Shown here: piece by piece, positions 33,108 to 40,004 of the stretch
How the letters are laid out: each line of letters opens with the position of its first letter
Numbering within the stretch: position 1 is the first letter of the stretch
Source: an uncultured Ramlibacter sp.
GTDB lineage: Bacteria > Pseudomonadota > Gammaproteobacteria > Burkholderiales > Burkholderiaceae_C
Assembly (NCBI RefSeq): GCF_936925435.1
Contig: NZ_CAKZHQ010000023.1
Location: 124,001 to 188,000, forward strand
Length of the DNA stretch: 64,000 bases
Reading direction: 5' to 3'
Program-made: the position numbers and the translations under genes
Notes under the pieces: generated by a model
Told to the model about the DNA's origin: nothing
Databases searched by the model: none
The model's input: the letters and a program-made list of their open reading frames with translations, nothing else

Positions 33108-33902
33108 ATGAGGAAATGGAACGCAGCCAGCGGCCCGTGCGCGGCTGCCATGCCCGGCCAGGCACTGGCCGGCATGATCGAGCAGCTGGGCCAGCCGCAG
33201 TTCCAGGACGCGCTGCTCGAACAGCTCCATCCCCTGGTGCCGGCCGCCTCCTGGTCGGTCTACCAGGTCGGCGCCGGCTGCGAGCCGCGCCTGTTCCTGT
33301 CGGCCAGCCGCGGCGTGCCCGACACCACCCGGGCCTGCTGGCAAGCCTATCTCTCGGGCCCTTACCTGGGCGACCGCACGCTGGCGCGCGAAAGCGCGGC
33401 TGCCGACGAGACCCTGCTGTGCCACATCGCCGCCTGCGAAGTGCCGGCCGAGCACCGCGCCCGCGTCTACGAAGCGCATGGCGTGGCCGAGCGGGTTTCG
33501 GTGGTGCGCCAGCAGGGCGGGGTGGTGTTCGCCGTCAACTTCTACCGCCATCTGCACCAGCGGCCGTACAGCGACGGCCAGATCGCGCAGTTCGAGTCGC
33601 TGGCGCCGGCCTTGCTGGCCCTGGTGCAAAAGCATGTGGCGCTGGCGCCGCCGCTGCTGACCGAAGAGCCGCTGGCGGCCTGGCGGCGCAAGCTGGCGCT
33701 GCTGGAGGCGGGCCTGACCGGGCGCGAACTGGACGTCTGCGCACGCCTGTTGCGCGGCATGACGCAGGAGGGCATCGCCGCTGACCTGGGCCTGGGCCTG
33801 CCCACCGTCAAGACCTACCGCAACCGCGCCTTCGCCCGCCTGGGCATCCACTTTCGCAACCAGCTGTTTGCCTTGCTGGCCGGCCAGCCGCGCCTGCACT
33901 GA
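33108..33902 (+). CDS. LuxR-type (GerE HTH) transcriptional regulator
   Basis: A 264-residue regulator. The C-terminal LuxR helix-turn-helix (about residues 200-260) reads 'GLTGRELDVCARLLRGMTQEGIAADLGLGLPTVKTYRNRAFARLG'-like text with the usual T-x-R-E, LG and TV-K positions. The N-terminal 190 residues look like a GAF-type sensory domain but do not show an acyl-homoserine-lactone site. It is divergent from the DUF3237/Bug operon and probably controls it. Confidence 0.87.
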   Translation: MRKWNAASGPCAAAMPGQALAGMIEQLGQPQFQDALLEQLHPLVPAASWSVYQVGAGCEPRLFLSASRGVPDTTRACWQAYLSGPYLGDRTLARESAAADETLLCHIAACEVPAEHRARVYEAHGVAERVSVVRQQGGVVFAVNFYRHLHQRPYSDGQIAQFESLAPALLALVQKHVALAPPLLTEEPLAAWRRKLALLEAGLTGRELDVCARLLRGMTQEGIAADLGLGLPTVKTYRNRAFARLGIHFRNQLFALLAGQPRLH

Positions 33903-33917
33903 AACCAGAGGGACCTG

Positions 33918-33988
33918 AATCGCTATCGTTTGGATAGCATCTCAGGTCCATTCGACGGGGGCTAGAGGGCAGTTTCATTCAAAATGCA
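33918..33988 (+). repeat. Interspersed ~70-bp repeat, copy B
   Basis: Stem GCTATC/GATAGC around GTTTG, then CTCAGGTCCATTCGACGGGG, GCTAGAGGGC and a T/A-rich end. The closest match is copy A. It lies between the LuxR and MFS genes. Confidence 0.8.
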
Positions 33989-34011
33989 GGCGCGGGGGCC
34001 GGCCAGGCCCC

Positions 34012-34017
34012 TAGAAT
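34012..34017 (+). promoter_or_regulatory. TAGAAT -10-like element deciding a TTG start
   Basis: Ends 7 bp before TTG 34025, the same spacing as at clpS and LysR gene 1. It supports TTG as a leaderless start of the MFS gene. Confidence 0.45.
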
Positions 34018-34024
34018 CGGTCGC

Positions 34025-35251
34025 TTGCCTTCCACGCCATCCATTCCCGTCACACCGGCGCCCCAGCACCACGGCTGGCTGGTGGCCAACCTGGTGGCCC
34101 AGCTGGCCTTCGGCCTGCTGGCCATGACCATCTGCCTGCCCTCCATGCTGGACTGGCCGCGCCTGTTCGGCGCCAGCCAAGCCAGCGTGCAGCTGACTTT
34201 CAGCGGCTTTATTGCGGCCTATGGCTGCCTGCAACTGGTCTACGGCGCGCTGTCCGACCGCCTGGGCCGCAAGCCCATGCTGCTGGTCGGCCTGGCGCTG
34301 GCCACCGCCGGCTGCGTGCTGGCGGCCCTGGCCACCGAGCTGTGGGTGCTGACCACGGCGCGCGTGCTGCAGGGCGCAGGCAGTGCCGCCGGCATGGCGG
34401 TGGGACGGGCCATGGTGCAAGACCTGTTCAGCGGCCCGGAGCGCACGCGCGTGATGGCCTTTGTCGGCATGAGCATGGGCCTGTGCCCACCTTCGGCCCT
34501 GTTGATCGGTGGCCAGATCCACGTGCGTCTGGGCTGGCAGGCCAACTTCATCATGATGGCGGTGCTGGGCGTGCTGCTGCTGCTGGCCGCCTGGCGCTGG
34601 CTGCCGGCGCCCGGACCGCGGCCGCCGCGTGACCCGGCCGTCAGCGGCTGGAGCCAGGTCGCGGCCGGCTACCGCCGGCTGGCGCGCGAACCGGCCTTCC
34701 TGCTCTATGCGGCCATCCTGGCGGTGACCTCGGCCACCTTCTACGCGTTCCTGGGCGGCGCCCCCCTGGTGCTGGCCGGCTACGGCGTGCCGCCCGAGCG
34801 CATCGGCCTGTACATCATGGTCATTCCGATCTCCTACATCGCCGGCAACCTGCTGACCACGCGCCTGATCTCCCGCCTGGGAGACGCCAGCATGATGCTG
34901 CTGGGCCACGGCCTGACGGTGCTGGGGATCGCCGGTGTGCTGGCCCTGGGCCTGGCCGGCGTGCATTCGCCCCTGGCCCTGTCGCTGCCGCTGCTGCTGC
35001 TGGGCATAGGCCACGGCTTTCTGATGCCGCCCACCTTGGCCGGCACCGTGGGCCTGCTGCCCGCGCTGGCGGGCTCGGCTGCCGCGGTGGCGGGTCTGCT
35101 GCAGCAACTGACCGGTGCGCTCGGCGGCTTCGTGGTCGGCCTGGTGCCGCACGCTGGGCCGGTGAACCTGGCCTGGCAGATGCTGGGCTGGGCCGTGGCC
35201 GGCCTGGTGGCGCAGCTGGCCTTGCGCAAGGTGATGCAAAGCAGGGCCTGA
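34025..35251 (+). CDS. MFS drug-resistance transporter, Bcr/CflA type
   Basis: A 408-residue inner-membrane protein with about twelve hydrophobic segments. MFS motif A is 'GALSDRLGRKPMLLVG' near residue 75, and 'RVLQGAGSAAGMAVGRAMVQDL' near residue 118 is the Bcr/CflA drug-proton antiporter block. Members export bicyclomycin, sulfonamides or chloramphenicol-like compounds; the substrate here is not known. A TTG start is used; no ATG would keep the first membrane helix. The upstream repeat copy B separates it from the LuxR gene. Confidence 0.9.
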   Translation: MPSTPSIPVTPAPQHHGWLVANLVAQLAFGLLAMTICLPSMLDWPRLFGASQASVQLTFSGFIAAYGCLQLVYGALSDRLGRKPMLLVGLALATAGCVLAALATELWVLTTARVLQGAGSAAGMAVGRAMVQDLFSGPERTRVMAFVGMSMGLCPPSALLIGGQIHVRLGWQANFIMMAVLGVLLLLAAWRWLPAPGPRPPRDPAVSGWSQVAAGYRRLAREPAFLLYAAILAVTSATFYAFLGGAPLVLAGYGVPPERIGLYIMVIPISYIAGNLLTTRLISRLGDASMMLLGHGLTVLGIAGVLALGLAGVHSPLALSLPLLLLGIGHGFLMPPTLAGTVGLLPALAGSAAAVAGLLQQLTGALGGFVVGLVPHAGPVNLAWQMLGWAVAGLVAQLALRKVMQSRA

Positions 35252-35347
35252 CAGGGGCTCGTGCCGCCTGGACGGCGGGCTAGGGCAAACCTGAATGACG
35301 CTGCATCGGGCTGCCGCTAGCCTGTGCAGCATAGAAGGAGACAACCC

Positions 35348-36316
35348 ATGCGCCTGCTGTCCAAGCTGGTTCCGGCCTTGCTCATCGCCTGCGGCGCCCT
35401 CGCTGCCACGGCCCAGACCGACGACTACCCCAACAAGCCCATCAAGTGGATCGTCGCCTACCCTCCGGGCGGCTCCACCGACCTGATTGCCCGCCTGATG
35501 GGGACCTGGCTGACGCAGCGCCTGGGCCAGCAGGTCATCGTCGAGAACAAGGCTGGCGGCGGCAACAACATCGGCACCGAGTTCGCCATCAAGGCGCCGG
35601 CCGACGGCTACACCATCTTCCTGGTCAACCCGGCCAACGCCATCAACGCCTCGCTGTACAAGAACCTGTCGTTCAACTTCCTCAATGACATGGCGCCGGT
35701 GGCCGGCATCATCCGCGTGCCCAACGTGATGACGGTGACCAAGAACTTCCCGGCCAAGAACGTCGCCGAGTTCATCGACTACGCCAAGAAGAACCCCGGC
35801 AAGGTCAACATGGCCTCGTCGGGCGCCGGCACCTCGGTCCACCTCTCGGGCGAGCTGTTCAAGTTCATGGCCGGCGTCGACATGAAGCACATCCCCTACC
35901 GCGGCGCCGGCCCGGCCATCACCGACCTCATCCCCGGCCAGGTCGACGTGCTGTTCGACAACATGCCCTCCATCATCGGCCACATCCGCGGCGGCAGCCT
36001 GCGCGCCCTGGCCGTGACCAGTGACCAGCGCTCGCCGGCCCTGCCGGACGTGCCGACCGTGGCCGACACCGTGGCCGGCTACGAGGCCAGCGCCTGGTTC
36101 GGCGCCGGCGCGCCCAAGGGCACACCGCCGGCCGTCATCGCCCGCCTCAACCGCGAGATCAACGCCGCCCTGGCCGACCCCGGCATGCGCGCCAAGCTGG
36201 CCGAACTCGGCGGCGTGCCCATCGCCGGCACGCCCGAGCAGTTCTGGGCCCTGCACAGGATGGAAACCGAGAAGTGGGCCAAGATCGTCCAGTTCTCTGG
36301 CGCCAAGGCCGAATAG
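35348..36316 (+). CDS. Bug-family solute-binding protein 5
   Basis: A 322-residue periplasmic receptor with a signal peptide ending AATAQT near residue 23. The most canonical Bug sequence in the window: 'YPNKPIKWIVAYPPGGSTDLIAR', 'VENKAGGGNNIGTEFAIKAPADGYT', 'PYRGAGPAITDLIPGQVDVLFDN'. It is a lone gene with an AAGGAG ribosome site, not joined to a catabolic operon, 96 bp after the MFS gene. Confidence 0.92.
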   Translation: MRLLSKLVPALLIACGALAATAQTDDYPNKPIKWIVAYPPGGSTDLIARLMGTWLTQRLGQQVIVENKAGGGNNIGTEFAIKAPADGYTIFLVNPANAINASLYKNLSFNFLNDMAPVAGIIRVPNVMTVTKNFPAKNVAEFIDYAKKNPGKVNMASSGAGTSVHLSGELFKFMAGVDMKHIPYRGAGPAITDLIPGQVDVLFDNMPSIIGHIRGGSLRALAVTSDQRSPALPDVPTVADTVAGYEASAWFGAGAPKGTPPAVIARLNREINAALADPGMRAKLAELGGVPIAGTPEQFWALHRMETEKWAKIVQFSGAKAE

Positions 36317-36403
36317 GCCGGCCGGGCGGCGCCCGCACCGGGCGTCCTGTCACATTCCGCCGGAAGAATGCGTTCTTCCATCAATTCTGGGCCGGGAGCT
36401 CGC

Positions 36404-37912
36404 ATGAACAGGACTGTTTTGGGTGTGGCGCTGCTGGCGGCAGCATTCCTGGTGGGGTGTGGCGGTGGCGATCCGGCGGCAGAGACGGCCATGGCCGGGG
36501 AGGCGCCGCAGTCCGCAGTGGCGCCCAGCACCTACTGGGCCGGCGTGAACCGGGCCCTGCCGGTCAGCCCGCATGGCAACACCATCGCCGTGTCCTGCCA
36601 CAACTGCTACGGCGACACGGTGGCCGAGACCAACGCCGAGGTCGCCATCGCCCTGGCCCGCGGCTTCGACCTGGTGGAGATGGACCTGACCCTGCACAGC
36701 AACGGCCAGGTCTATGTGGAGCACAACGACAGCGAACTGGCCCACGGCACGCTGGCGGCCACCCTGGCCAACGCCAGCCTGCAGGCCAGCGACCGCATGC
36801 TGTTCCTGGAGGTCAAGGAAGCCTATTCGACCGCGGCCCTGAGCGACACCATGATGCTGGCCGTGCTGCGCGCGGTGCGTGACGGCGGCTATGCGGCGGC
36901 GGGCCGGCCGGTCTTCTTGCGCGCCTTCATGGACGGCCGCCACAACCACTTGGTGCGGGCCAAGGCCATACTGGCCGGCAGCGAGTTCGCCGGCATCCGC
37001 AGCCAGGTGCGCTTCCACACCCTGATCCAGAGCGACATCCGCAACAACATCCGCGCCACCAAGACCCTGGGCTTGCACGGCGTGGAACTGGAGTACCGCA
37101 TGGCCAACCTTTACGGCGCGCTGATGCAGGCCAGGCTGCTGGGCCTGGGCGTGGGCGTCTACACGGCGCCGGCCAGCATGGGCGAGCTCTACCTGTCGGC
37201 GATGCGCGAAGACATGGACTTCATCACCACCGACTACGACCGCGGCGCCAGCGCCGCTGCTTCATCGGCACGCGCCCTGATCCAGGAGGCCACCGCCCTG
37301 GCCTATGTCAACACCGCGCAGCAGACCGGCTACCCGGTCAACTACAAACGCACCAACACCACCGACCACACCGTGGCGTCCAGCGGGACGACCCCGGCCT
37401 TCGAGCAACTGGCCGTGGGCTCGGACGAGGACCGGGTGGGCGGCAGCATGGTCTTCGCCGGCGCCCAGTCACTGACCACCTATGACGCCGACAACGCGGC
37501 GGCTGGCGGCTTTCTGGTGACGGCGGTGGTCAATTTCGACGACCTCACATCTGGCGCCACCGCCGCCATCGTCGCCAAGAGCGACAGCGGCGGCTTTGCC
37601 CTGGAGCAGGCCGGCACCCTGCTGCGCTTTGGCGTCCAGGTGAACGGCGCTTACACCTATGCGACGGCGCCGCTGTCCGGTTTTGACGGCACCAGTTCGT
37701 ATTTCATCGTGGGCGCCTACGACGGCAACGGCGCGGTGCGGCTGTGGGTCAACAACGTGGAAAAGACCGCTTCGGCGTCCATCAGCGGCGGCGTCACCGC
37801 CAACAACAGCCCGGTGGTGATCGGCGCCGACCCGCAGGGCGCGACCGACCGCCGCTACTTCTTCAAGGGCAAGGTCCAGCAGGTGATGGTGCAGAAGTGG
37901 CGTGACCACTGA
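36404..37912 (+). CDS. GDPD-like phosphodiesterase lipoprotein with LamG domain
   Basis: A 502-residue lipoprotein: signal peptide with lipobox LVGC (lipidated Cys19), then a PLC-like/glycerophosphodiesterase TIM barrel (about 60-300) recognised by 'FDLVEMDLTLHSNGQVYVEHN' and 'GVELEYRMANLYGALMQARLLGLGVGVYT'. The C-terminal LamG/concanavalin-like domain (about 330-500) has 'SYFIVGAYDGNGAVRLWVNN'. Of the family HD/EMD catalytic pairs, E and D of EMDLTL and H of VEHN are visible. The start at 36404 is preferred over 36368 because it places the signal peptide at the N-terminus. Probably surface or periplasmic; substrate unknown. Confidence 0.8.
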   Translation: MNRTVLGVALLAAAFLVGCGGGDPAAETAMAGEAPQSAVAPSTYWAGVNRALPVSPHGNTIAVSCHNCYGDTVAETNAEVAIALARGFDLVEMDLTLHSNGQVYVEHNDSELAHGTLAATLANASLQASDRMLFLEVKEAYSTAALSDTMMLAVLRAVRDGGYAAAGRPVFLRAFMDGRHNHLVRAKAILAGSEFAGIRSQVRFHTLIQSDIRNNIRATKTLGLHGVELEYRMANLYGALMQARLLGLGVGVYTAPASMGELYLSAMREDMDFITTDYDRGASAAASSARALIQEATALAYVNTAQQTGYPVNYKRTNTTDHTVASSGTTPAFEQLAVGSDEDRVGGSMVFAGAQSLTTYDADNAAAGGFLVTAVVNFDDLTSGATAAIVAKSDSGGFALEQAGTLLRFGVQVNGAYTYATAPLSGFDGTSSYFIVGAYDGNGAVRLWVNNVEKTASASISGGVTANNSPVVIGADPQGATDRRYFFKGKVQQVMVQKWRDH

Positions 37913-38050
37913 GGGTGACCGTCCGTCGCTTGAGGCCAAACCAGGCCGCAGCGGGGCCCAATCCCTGTCAAGCTGGGCCTCCACGGCTTTCGTGGGCAGA
38001 AAGCGCATATCAATCCCTATATCTGGTGCGCCGTCGGCGCCGTCATCGGC

Positions 38051-38308
38051 TTGCTGGTGGGCACCCTGGCAGCCAATGCCACCAAGTCCACCCGGGTCGA
38101 GGAAGTGCTGGTCGGTGTCTTCGGCGCCTTCATTGGCGGCGAATTCCTCTCGGCCATGCTGCACACCAAGGGCGATCCGGCGCAAAGCTTTGCCCTGCAA
38201 CTGGGCCTGGCCGTGGCCGGCGCGGTCGTGATGCTGACCTTGCTGGCCTGGATGCGCCGCTCGGTCGGGCCCATGCGGAACAGCAAGAGCAGGGCGCGCA
38301 AGCGCTGA
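38051..38308 (+). CDS. Small membrane protein, start uncertain
   Basis: The coding frame reads IWCAVGAVIGLLVGTLAANATKSTRVEEVLVGVFGAFIGGEF and on to SKSRARKR. It has three hydrophobic segments and a basic tail, like GlsB/YeaQ/transglycosylase-associated small membrane proteins. The only standard start codon is TTG 38051, which falls inside the first membrane segment. The frame is open upstream to about 37940 without ATG, GTG or TTG, and the expected start would be near 38009, where the codon is ATC. Either a rare start is used or the start codon has been lost by mutation. Confidence 0.5.
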   Translation: MLVGTLAANATKSTRVEEVLVGVFGAFIGGEFLSAMLHTKGDPAQSFALQLGLAVAGAVVMLTLLAWMRRSVGPMRNSKSRARKR

Positions 38309-38348
38309 GCGGCAGCCGCGGCAGCGCCGCCAGTTACGATGGCGCGCG

Positions 38349-39188
38349 ATGCCCAAGCGCGCTGCTCCCGTCCATGAAGAGGTGCTGGTCCACCCAGCGT
38401 CGCCCGCTCTGCGTCCCTGGCTGCCCTGCGCCATCGGGCGCCGCGTGCACGGTGCCAGCGGCCAGGCCCCCTTGCAGGCCTGGATCCATGCCAACACCTA
38501 CGCCTGCCTGAACGTCATCACCAAAGGCGGTGTGCAGGCTGCCGGTGCCGGCCTGCCGGCCAGCTTCCTGACCGGTCCGTTCTCCGCGCCCGTGGAAACC
38601 AGCGTGGCCACAGGGGTGGAGTCGTTCAGCCTGGTGCTGCAGCCCTGGCTGTTGCCGGCCCTGGCCGGCCTGCAGGCCGATGCGATGGCCGGCCGCCTGG
38701 TGGACACGGCCTCGATTGCCCATCCCGTGCTCGATCGCTTGTGCGCGGGCCTGCGCGCGGCGGGCGAGGGCGCCATTGCCTTGGAGGCCGTGTGGTCCCA
38801 GCTGCGCCCGCTGGTGCTGGCCGTGCAGCCGCCCGCGCTGGCCGTAGAGCTGCTGCGCGCCCAGGGCGTGCAAGCGGCGGCGCTGCGCCTGGGCTGCAGC
38901 GAACGCCACTACCGGCGCCAGTTCGCCCGCCACATGGGCCTGGGCCCGGCCGCCTGGTTGCGCATTCGCCGTTGGGAGGACGCGGTGCAGGATCTGGCGG
39001 ACGGGGCCAGCGCGCTGCCGCTGGCCGAACTGTCCGCTCACGCGGGCTACGCCGACCAGGCCCACATGAGCCGCGACGTGCGGGCCTTCGCGCGCCAGTC
39101 GCCGGCCCAGCTGCAGCGCCTGCTCGGGCGCGGCAAAGGCCAGTGGGCGCTGCAGGCCGCGCGTGTCCGATTGGTTCAAGACCGCTGA
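38349..39188 (+). CDS. AraC-like helix-turn-helix regulator
   Basis: A 279-residue protein with a C-terminal AraC-type DNA-binding domain (about 165-260): 'AALRLGCSERHYRRQFARHMGLGPAAWLRIRRWEDAVQ' and 'LAELSAHAGYADQAHMSRDVRAF'. The N-terminal half is a putative sensor (DUF6597-like) without a clear cupin His pair. TACGAT ends 8 bp before the ATG. Target unknown; the nuoB paralog follows 24 bp after on the same strand. Confidence 0.85.
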   Translation: MPKRAAPVHEEVLVHPASPALRPWLPCAIGRRVHGASGQAPLQAWIHANTYACLNVITKGGVQAAGAGLPASFLTGPFSAPVETSVATGVESFSLVLQPWLLPALAGLQADAMAGRLVDTASIAHPVLDRLCAGLRAAGEGAIALEAVWSQLRPLVLAVQPPALAVELLRAQGVQAAALRLGCSERHYRRQFARHMGLGPAAWLRIRRWEDAVQDLADGASALPLAELSAHAGYADQAHMSRDVRAFARQSPAQLQRLLGRGKGQWALQAARVRLVQDR

Positions 39189-39200
39189 GCGCCGCGGCCC

Positions 39201-39206
39201 TAATCT
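39201..39206 (+). promoter_or_regulatory. TAATCT -10-like element before the nuoB paralog
   Basis: Ends 6 bp before the ATG at 39213, the same leaderless geometry seen at five other genes. Confidence 0.35.
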
Positions 39207-39212
39207 GGCCGC

Positions 39213-39695
39213 ATGTCCGCAGACCCCAGTTCCCGTCCCGGCGACGCCGGCTTCCTGGTCACCACCGTCGACGAGGCGGTGCGCGCCGCCCAGTCCGGCA
39301 GCCTCTGGTACCTGACCTTCGGCCTGGCCTGCTGCGCGGTGGAGATGATGCACACCGCCGCCGCCCGCTACGACTTCGACCGCTTCGGCATGATCCCGCG
39401 GGCCAGCCCGCGCCAGGCCGACCTGATGATTGTCTCGGGCACCCTGACCAACAAGATGGCCCCGGCCATCCGCAAGGTCTACGACCAGATGGCCGAGCCG
39501 CGCTACGTGATCTCCATGGGCTCCTGCGCCAACGGCGGCGGCTACTACCACTACAGCTACTCGGTGGTGCGCGGCTGCGACCGCATCATCCCGGTCGATG
39601 TCTATGTGCCGGGCTGTCCGCCCACGCCCGAGGCCCTGCTGTACGGGGTGTTGCAGCTGCAGCGCAAGATCCGCCAGCAGACCATCTTCCGCTAG
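39213..39695 (+). CDS. Stand-alone NuoB paralog (complex I 20-kDa subunit family)
   Basis: A 160-residue protein closely following NuoB. All four N2-cluster cysteines are present: the CC pair in LACCAVEMM, the Cys in GSCANGGG and the Cys in PGCPPTPEA. '[29 protein letters not shown]' and '[28 protein letters not shown]' are almost unchanged. No other complex I gene is nearby: an AraC gene precedes it, and nirB follows after the sigma-54 promoter region. It could be a spare NuoB, a cluster carrier or part of another redox complex; sequence does not decide. Confidence 0.9.
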   Translation: MSADPSSRPGDAGFLVTTVDEAVRAAQSGSLWYLTFGLACCAVEMMHTAAARYDFDRFGMIPRASPRQADLMIVSGTLTNKMAPAIRKVYDQMAEPRYVISMGSCANGGGYYHYSYSVVRGCDRIIPVDVYVPGCPPTPEALLYGVLQLQRKIRQQTIFR

Positions 39696-39815
39696 AGCCA
39701 CCGGCCGCACCACGGCGGCACACAAATGGCGGCGCAACTGCTTCACCATGGTGCGGCGCACAAGTCCGGCGCCTGCCCATCCATGGAAAGCCCAGGATTG
39801 ACGGGGATTTCGCAC

Positions 39816-39831
39816 TGGCACGGTGCTTGCA
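39816..39831 (+). promoter_or_regulatory. Sigma-54 (RpoN) promoter of nirBDC
   Basis: TGGCACGGTGCTTGCA matches the consensus TGGCAC-N5-TTGCA exactly, with the -24 GG and -12 GC at the correct spacing. It lies 174 bp before the proposed nirB start. A sigma-54 promoter requires an enhancer-binding activator such as NtrC, consistent with nitrogen control of nitrite assimilation. Confidence 0.85.
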
Positions 39832-39948
39832 TCAACCCCCTCACCTGAGAAGCGCACGTGAGTACCGCGTGCCGCTCATGCCCCCGGCGCACGATGCAGT
39901 GCGTCGTCAAGTGCGCGATGCCGCCGCACTGGACGCATCAGGCCCGCC

Positions 39949-39974
39949 GTCCCGCATTGCTTGCTTTGCGGGAC
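39949..39974 (+). terminator. Hairpin in the nirB leader, possible attenuator
   Basis: Perfect 8-bp stem GTCCCGCA/TGCGGGAC (39949-39956 and 39967-39974) with a 10-nt loop. It is followed by a loose T-rich stretch (GTTTGGGTTCTT), 30 bp before nirB. It would be consistent with antitermination of the NasT/NasR kind, which is not proven here. Confidence 0.5.
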
Positions 39975-40004
39975 CGAGTTTGGGTTCTTACCGGGTTGCC
40001 TCAA

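Larger units (their letters stand above)
39696..40004 (+). promoter_or_regulatory. 309-bp gap: nirB regulatory region and leader
   Basis: Contains, in order, a CACCATGGTG palindrome near 39746, a sigma-54 promoter (39816-39831), and a predicted start site near 39842. Then come a 6-bp stem with hexaloop (39887-39904), a larger interrupted stem (TGCGTC/GACGCA with inner GTGCG/CGCAC, about 39899-39937) and a terminator-like hairpin (39949-39974). A GTG-started open frame (39858) runs through it into nirB but contains no conserved sequence, so I treat it as leader. Confidence 0.65.

Noticed and set aside
39858-40004. GTG-started N-terminal extension of nirB
   Set aside because: The 49 extra residues have no family similarity, contain structured leader sequence, and a TTG start at 40005 gives the conserved N-terminus. 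ATG 39918 remains possible.
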